Shown piece after piece: positions 62,844 to 64,000 of a DNA stretch of 64,000 nt. Source of the stretch: Kytococcus sedentarius DSM 20547 (GTDB taxonomy: Bacteria > Actinomycetota > Actinomycetes > Actinomycetales > Dermatophilaceae). Made by a program: the position numbers and the translations under genes. The first letter of the stretch is position 1. The number at the start of each line of letters is the position of its first letter. Below the pieces are notes generated by a model that searched no databases, had not been told where the DNA came from, and saw nothing but the letters and a program-made list of their open reading frames with translations. Where the stretch lies: NCBI RefSeq assembly GCF_000023925.1, contig NC_013169.1, forward strand, positions 1,364,001 to 1,428,000, in the 5' to 3' direction.

Positions 62844-63021
62844 GCGCCTGGACTGTAGCCAGGCCCTGCGACACGGCAACCCGGTCTCCCGGACCACGCT
62901 GGGAACAGCGGAGAGTTAGCCCGGGATCAGGTCACAGGGGGAGCCGAGTTTCGTTGCTGCACCGCAGGCCAGGGGCGGAATCTGGAGCCGTACAAACGAC
63001 CCACCAGTTCCCACGGGAATC

Positions 63022-63052
63022 AAAGGCCCCGACCAGTGTGGTCGGGGCCTTT
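63022..63052. terminator. Strong hairpin near the right island edge
   Basis: A perfect 13-base stem, AAAGGCCCCGACC with its complement, 5-base loop and T-tail. It has the form of a plus-strand terminator but follows no plus-strand gene within about 380 bases, so it may belong to a gene lost at the boundary. Confidence 0.6.
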
Positions 63053-63120
63053 GTCGTGCCCGGGGAAGGCGCCCCCAGCAGGGACCTGCCGGCCGCCGCG
63101 GCGCGTGAGGTCCGGCGATC

Positions 63121-63156
63121 CGCACGGGGAGTCGTGACGTCACGACTCCCCGTGCG
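63121..63156. promoter_or_regulatory. Perfect 36-bp palindrome upstream of idi
   Basis: The half-site CGCACGGGGAGTCGTGAC is followed directly by its exact complement, with no loop. It ends 18 bases before the idi -10 box, a position suited to an operator; it could also be a cruciform or end signal. Confidence 0.6.
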
Positions 63157-63174
63157 CGCAACCACCGCGGATCG

Positions 63175-63180
63175 TAGGGT
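63175..63180 (+). promoter_or_regulatory. -10 box of a leaderless idi promoter
   Basis: TAGGGT ends 6 bases before the idi ATG, without a ribosome site. Confidence 0.5.
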
Positions 63181-63186
63181 CGTGCC

Positions 63187-63795
63187 ATGTCCCACCCCCA
63201 TCCCCCCGCAGGACATGCCGTCACCGAGCCAATTCCACCCCACGCACCCGAGTTGGTGGAGCTGTTGGGGGAGGACGGGCAGGTCATCGGCAACCAGCCG
63301 AAGGCGACCGTTCACACGACCGACACGCCCCTGCATCGAGCCTTCTCGGTCCACCTCGTGGCGCCCGACGGACGCGTCATGCTCACGCGTCGCGCACTGG
63401 GCAAGGTGACCTGGCCGGGAGACTGGACGAACGCCTGCTGCGGACACCCGGCGCCGGGGGAGTCCGACGTGGAGGCGATCCACCGCCGGACGGCCACCGA
63501 GCTGAACATCCCTGCCGATGCGGTCGGCGCGCCCCGTGCTGCGATCCCGGGGTTCCGCTACCGCGCGGTGGATGCCAGCGGGATCGTGGAGAACGAGGTC
63601 TGCCCGGTCTACGTGGCCGACCTGCTGGTGGGGCCCGCCGACCTCCCGGCACCCAATCCCGAAGAGGTCATGGACGTGGCCTGGGCCGAGTGGCCCCACC
63701 TCCGAGAGGCCCTGACGACGGTCCCGTTCGCCTTCAGCCCGTGGTTGGTTCGGCACGTGGAGACGCCCGTCCTCGACGAGCTGCTGGTGCGCTGA
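63187..63795 (+). CDS. idi: Isopentenyl-diphosphate delta-isomerase, type 1
   Basis: This 202-residue Nudix-fold enzyme interconverts isopentenyl and dimethylallyl diphosphate. The catalytic cysteine lies in T-N-A-C-C-G-H-P near residue 80, metal-binding His in R-A-F-S-V-H and the Nudix-like E-x-x-x-E segment after P-G-E-S. The catalytic Glu is expected in E-N-E-V near residue 135. The leader of about 20 residues is Pro/His-rich. The gene restores core synteny to the right of the island. Confidence 0.93.
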   Translation: MSHPHPPAGHAVTEPIPPHAPELVELLGEDGQVIGNQPKATVHTTDTPLHRAFSVHLVAPDGRVMLTRRALGKVTWPGDWTNACCGHPAPGESDVEAIHRRTATELNIPADAVGAPRAAIPGFRYRAVDASGIVENEVCPVYVADLLVGPADLPAPNPEEVMDVAWAEWPHLREALTTVPFAFSPWLVRHVETPVLDELLVR

Positions 63796-63811
63796 CCCGC
63801 AGGGGCCGGGG

Positions 63812-64000
63812 TCAGGGGTTGCGGTCGTCGTGGCGGGAGGCGGTGTGGGTCTGGCCCAGCTGCTCCACGAGCCCGGCCATCAACGCCGTCTGTCGCGCCA
63901 GTCCACTGACGGTGATGTGCTCGTGCCGTGCATGCGGCCCGGCCCCGATCCCGCCGAGACCGTCGATCACCGGGAGCCCCAGCGCCGCGATGAAGTTGCC
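63812..64000 (-). CDS. M20-family metallopeptidase, C-terminal end (partial)
   Basis: The minus-strand frame runs off the window edge and ends at 63812. The 62 visible residues contain G-N-F-I-A-A-L-G-L-P-V-I-D-G-L-G, then H-A-R-H-E-H-I-T-V, the usual C-terminal active-site part of M20 peptidases (CPG2/ArgE/DapE type), where the His contributes to metal binding. The substrate cannot be deduced. It converges on idi. Confidence 0.82.
   Translation of the reverse strand, partial: GNFIAALGLPVIDGLGGIGAGPHARHEHITVSGLARQTALMAGLVEQLGQTHTASRHDDRNP

Noticed and set aside
62900-63060. attR copy of the tRNA-Leu 3' end at the right edge of the island
   Set aside because: No match to the T-arm or acceptor end of the tRNA was found; only an inverted 15-base match to sequence downstream of the tRNA.

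Overview
This is high-GC DNA with actinobacterial hallmarks: RbpA, OpcA beside zwf, a SufR-led sufBDCSU operon with a Rieske protein, an ABC-F protein, SURF1, a DUF3099 protein and an InhA-type enoyl reductase. Many GTG starts, four-base ATGA/GTGA overlaps and apparently leaderless genes (TANNNT 6-8 bases before the start codon) point the same way. The cyanophycin genes and overall gene set suggest Micrococcales, but the genus cannot be fixed from sequence alone.

Layout. 1-9.2 kb: end of tpiA, secG and rbpA on plus, then the pentose-phosphate/glycolysis operon tkt-tal-pgi-zwf-opcA-pgl on minus. 9.5-17.7 kb: ctaB and ctaA (COX15, heme O/A synthesis), pulled apart by about 6 kb of accessory DNA. 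That DNA carries an ABC transporter with a tiny secreted two-Cys protein, a decayed ISL3-type transposase fused to a second diverged ctaB 3' end, a lipoprotein, and a secreted S1-protease propeptide lacking its catalytic domain. It is bounded by an identical 343-bp direct repeat of the ctaA 3' end. 17.8-26.1 kb: an ABC exporter and the complete suf operon. 26.2-34.6 kb: dicarboxylate/amino-acid symporter, zinc metalloprotease, OFA-type MFS transporter, stand-alone TOPRIM protein, ABC-F, SURF1 and DUF3099. 34.8-43.3 kb: fabG-fabI, then the cyanophycin locus (cphA, cphB and a convergent Mur-ligase paralogue with a helical-repeat tail) and an unknown gene. 43.4-51.4 kb: ABC ATPase-TauE pair, SpoU methyltransferase, DUF3037-HipA pair, acyltransferase, SigB/F-type sigma factor, DNA polymerase IV, DODA dioxygenase.

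51.5-62.9 kb is a defence island starting directly after tRNA-Leu(GAG). It has a transposase remnant, a complete type I restriction-modification operon (hsdM-hsdS-hsdR) with two coupled small genes, a CTAG-rich foldable spacer, two small unknown genes, and a compact TIR / caspase-like protease / SLOG-like operon. The first two genes match the recently described TIR-caspase (type IV) Thoeris arrangement. The third, joined by an ATGA overlap, is an extra candidate nucleotide-binding component and the most interesting object in the window. The end returns to core DNA: idi, preceded by a perfect 36-bp palindrome, and the C-terminus of an M20 peptidase.
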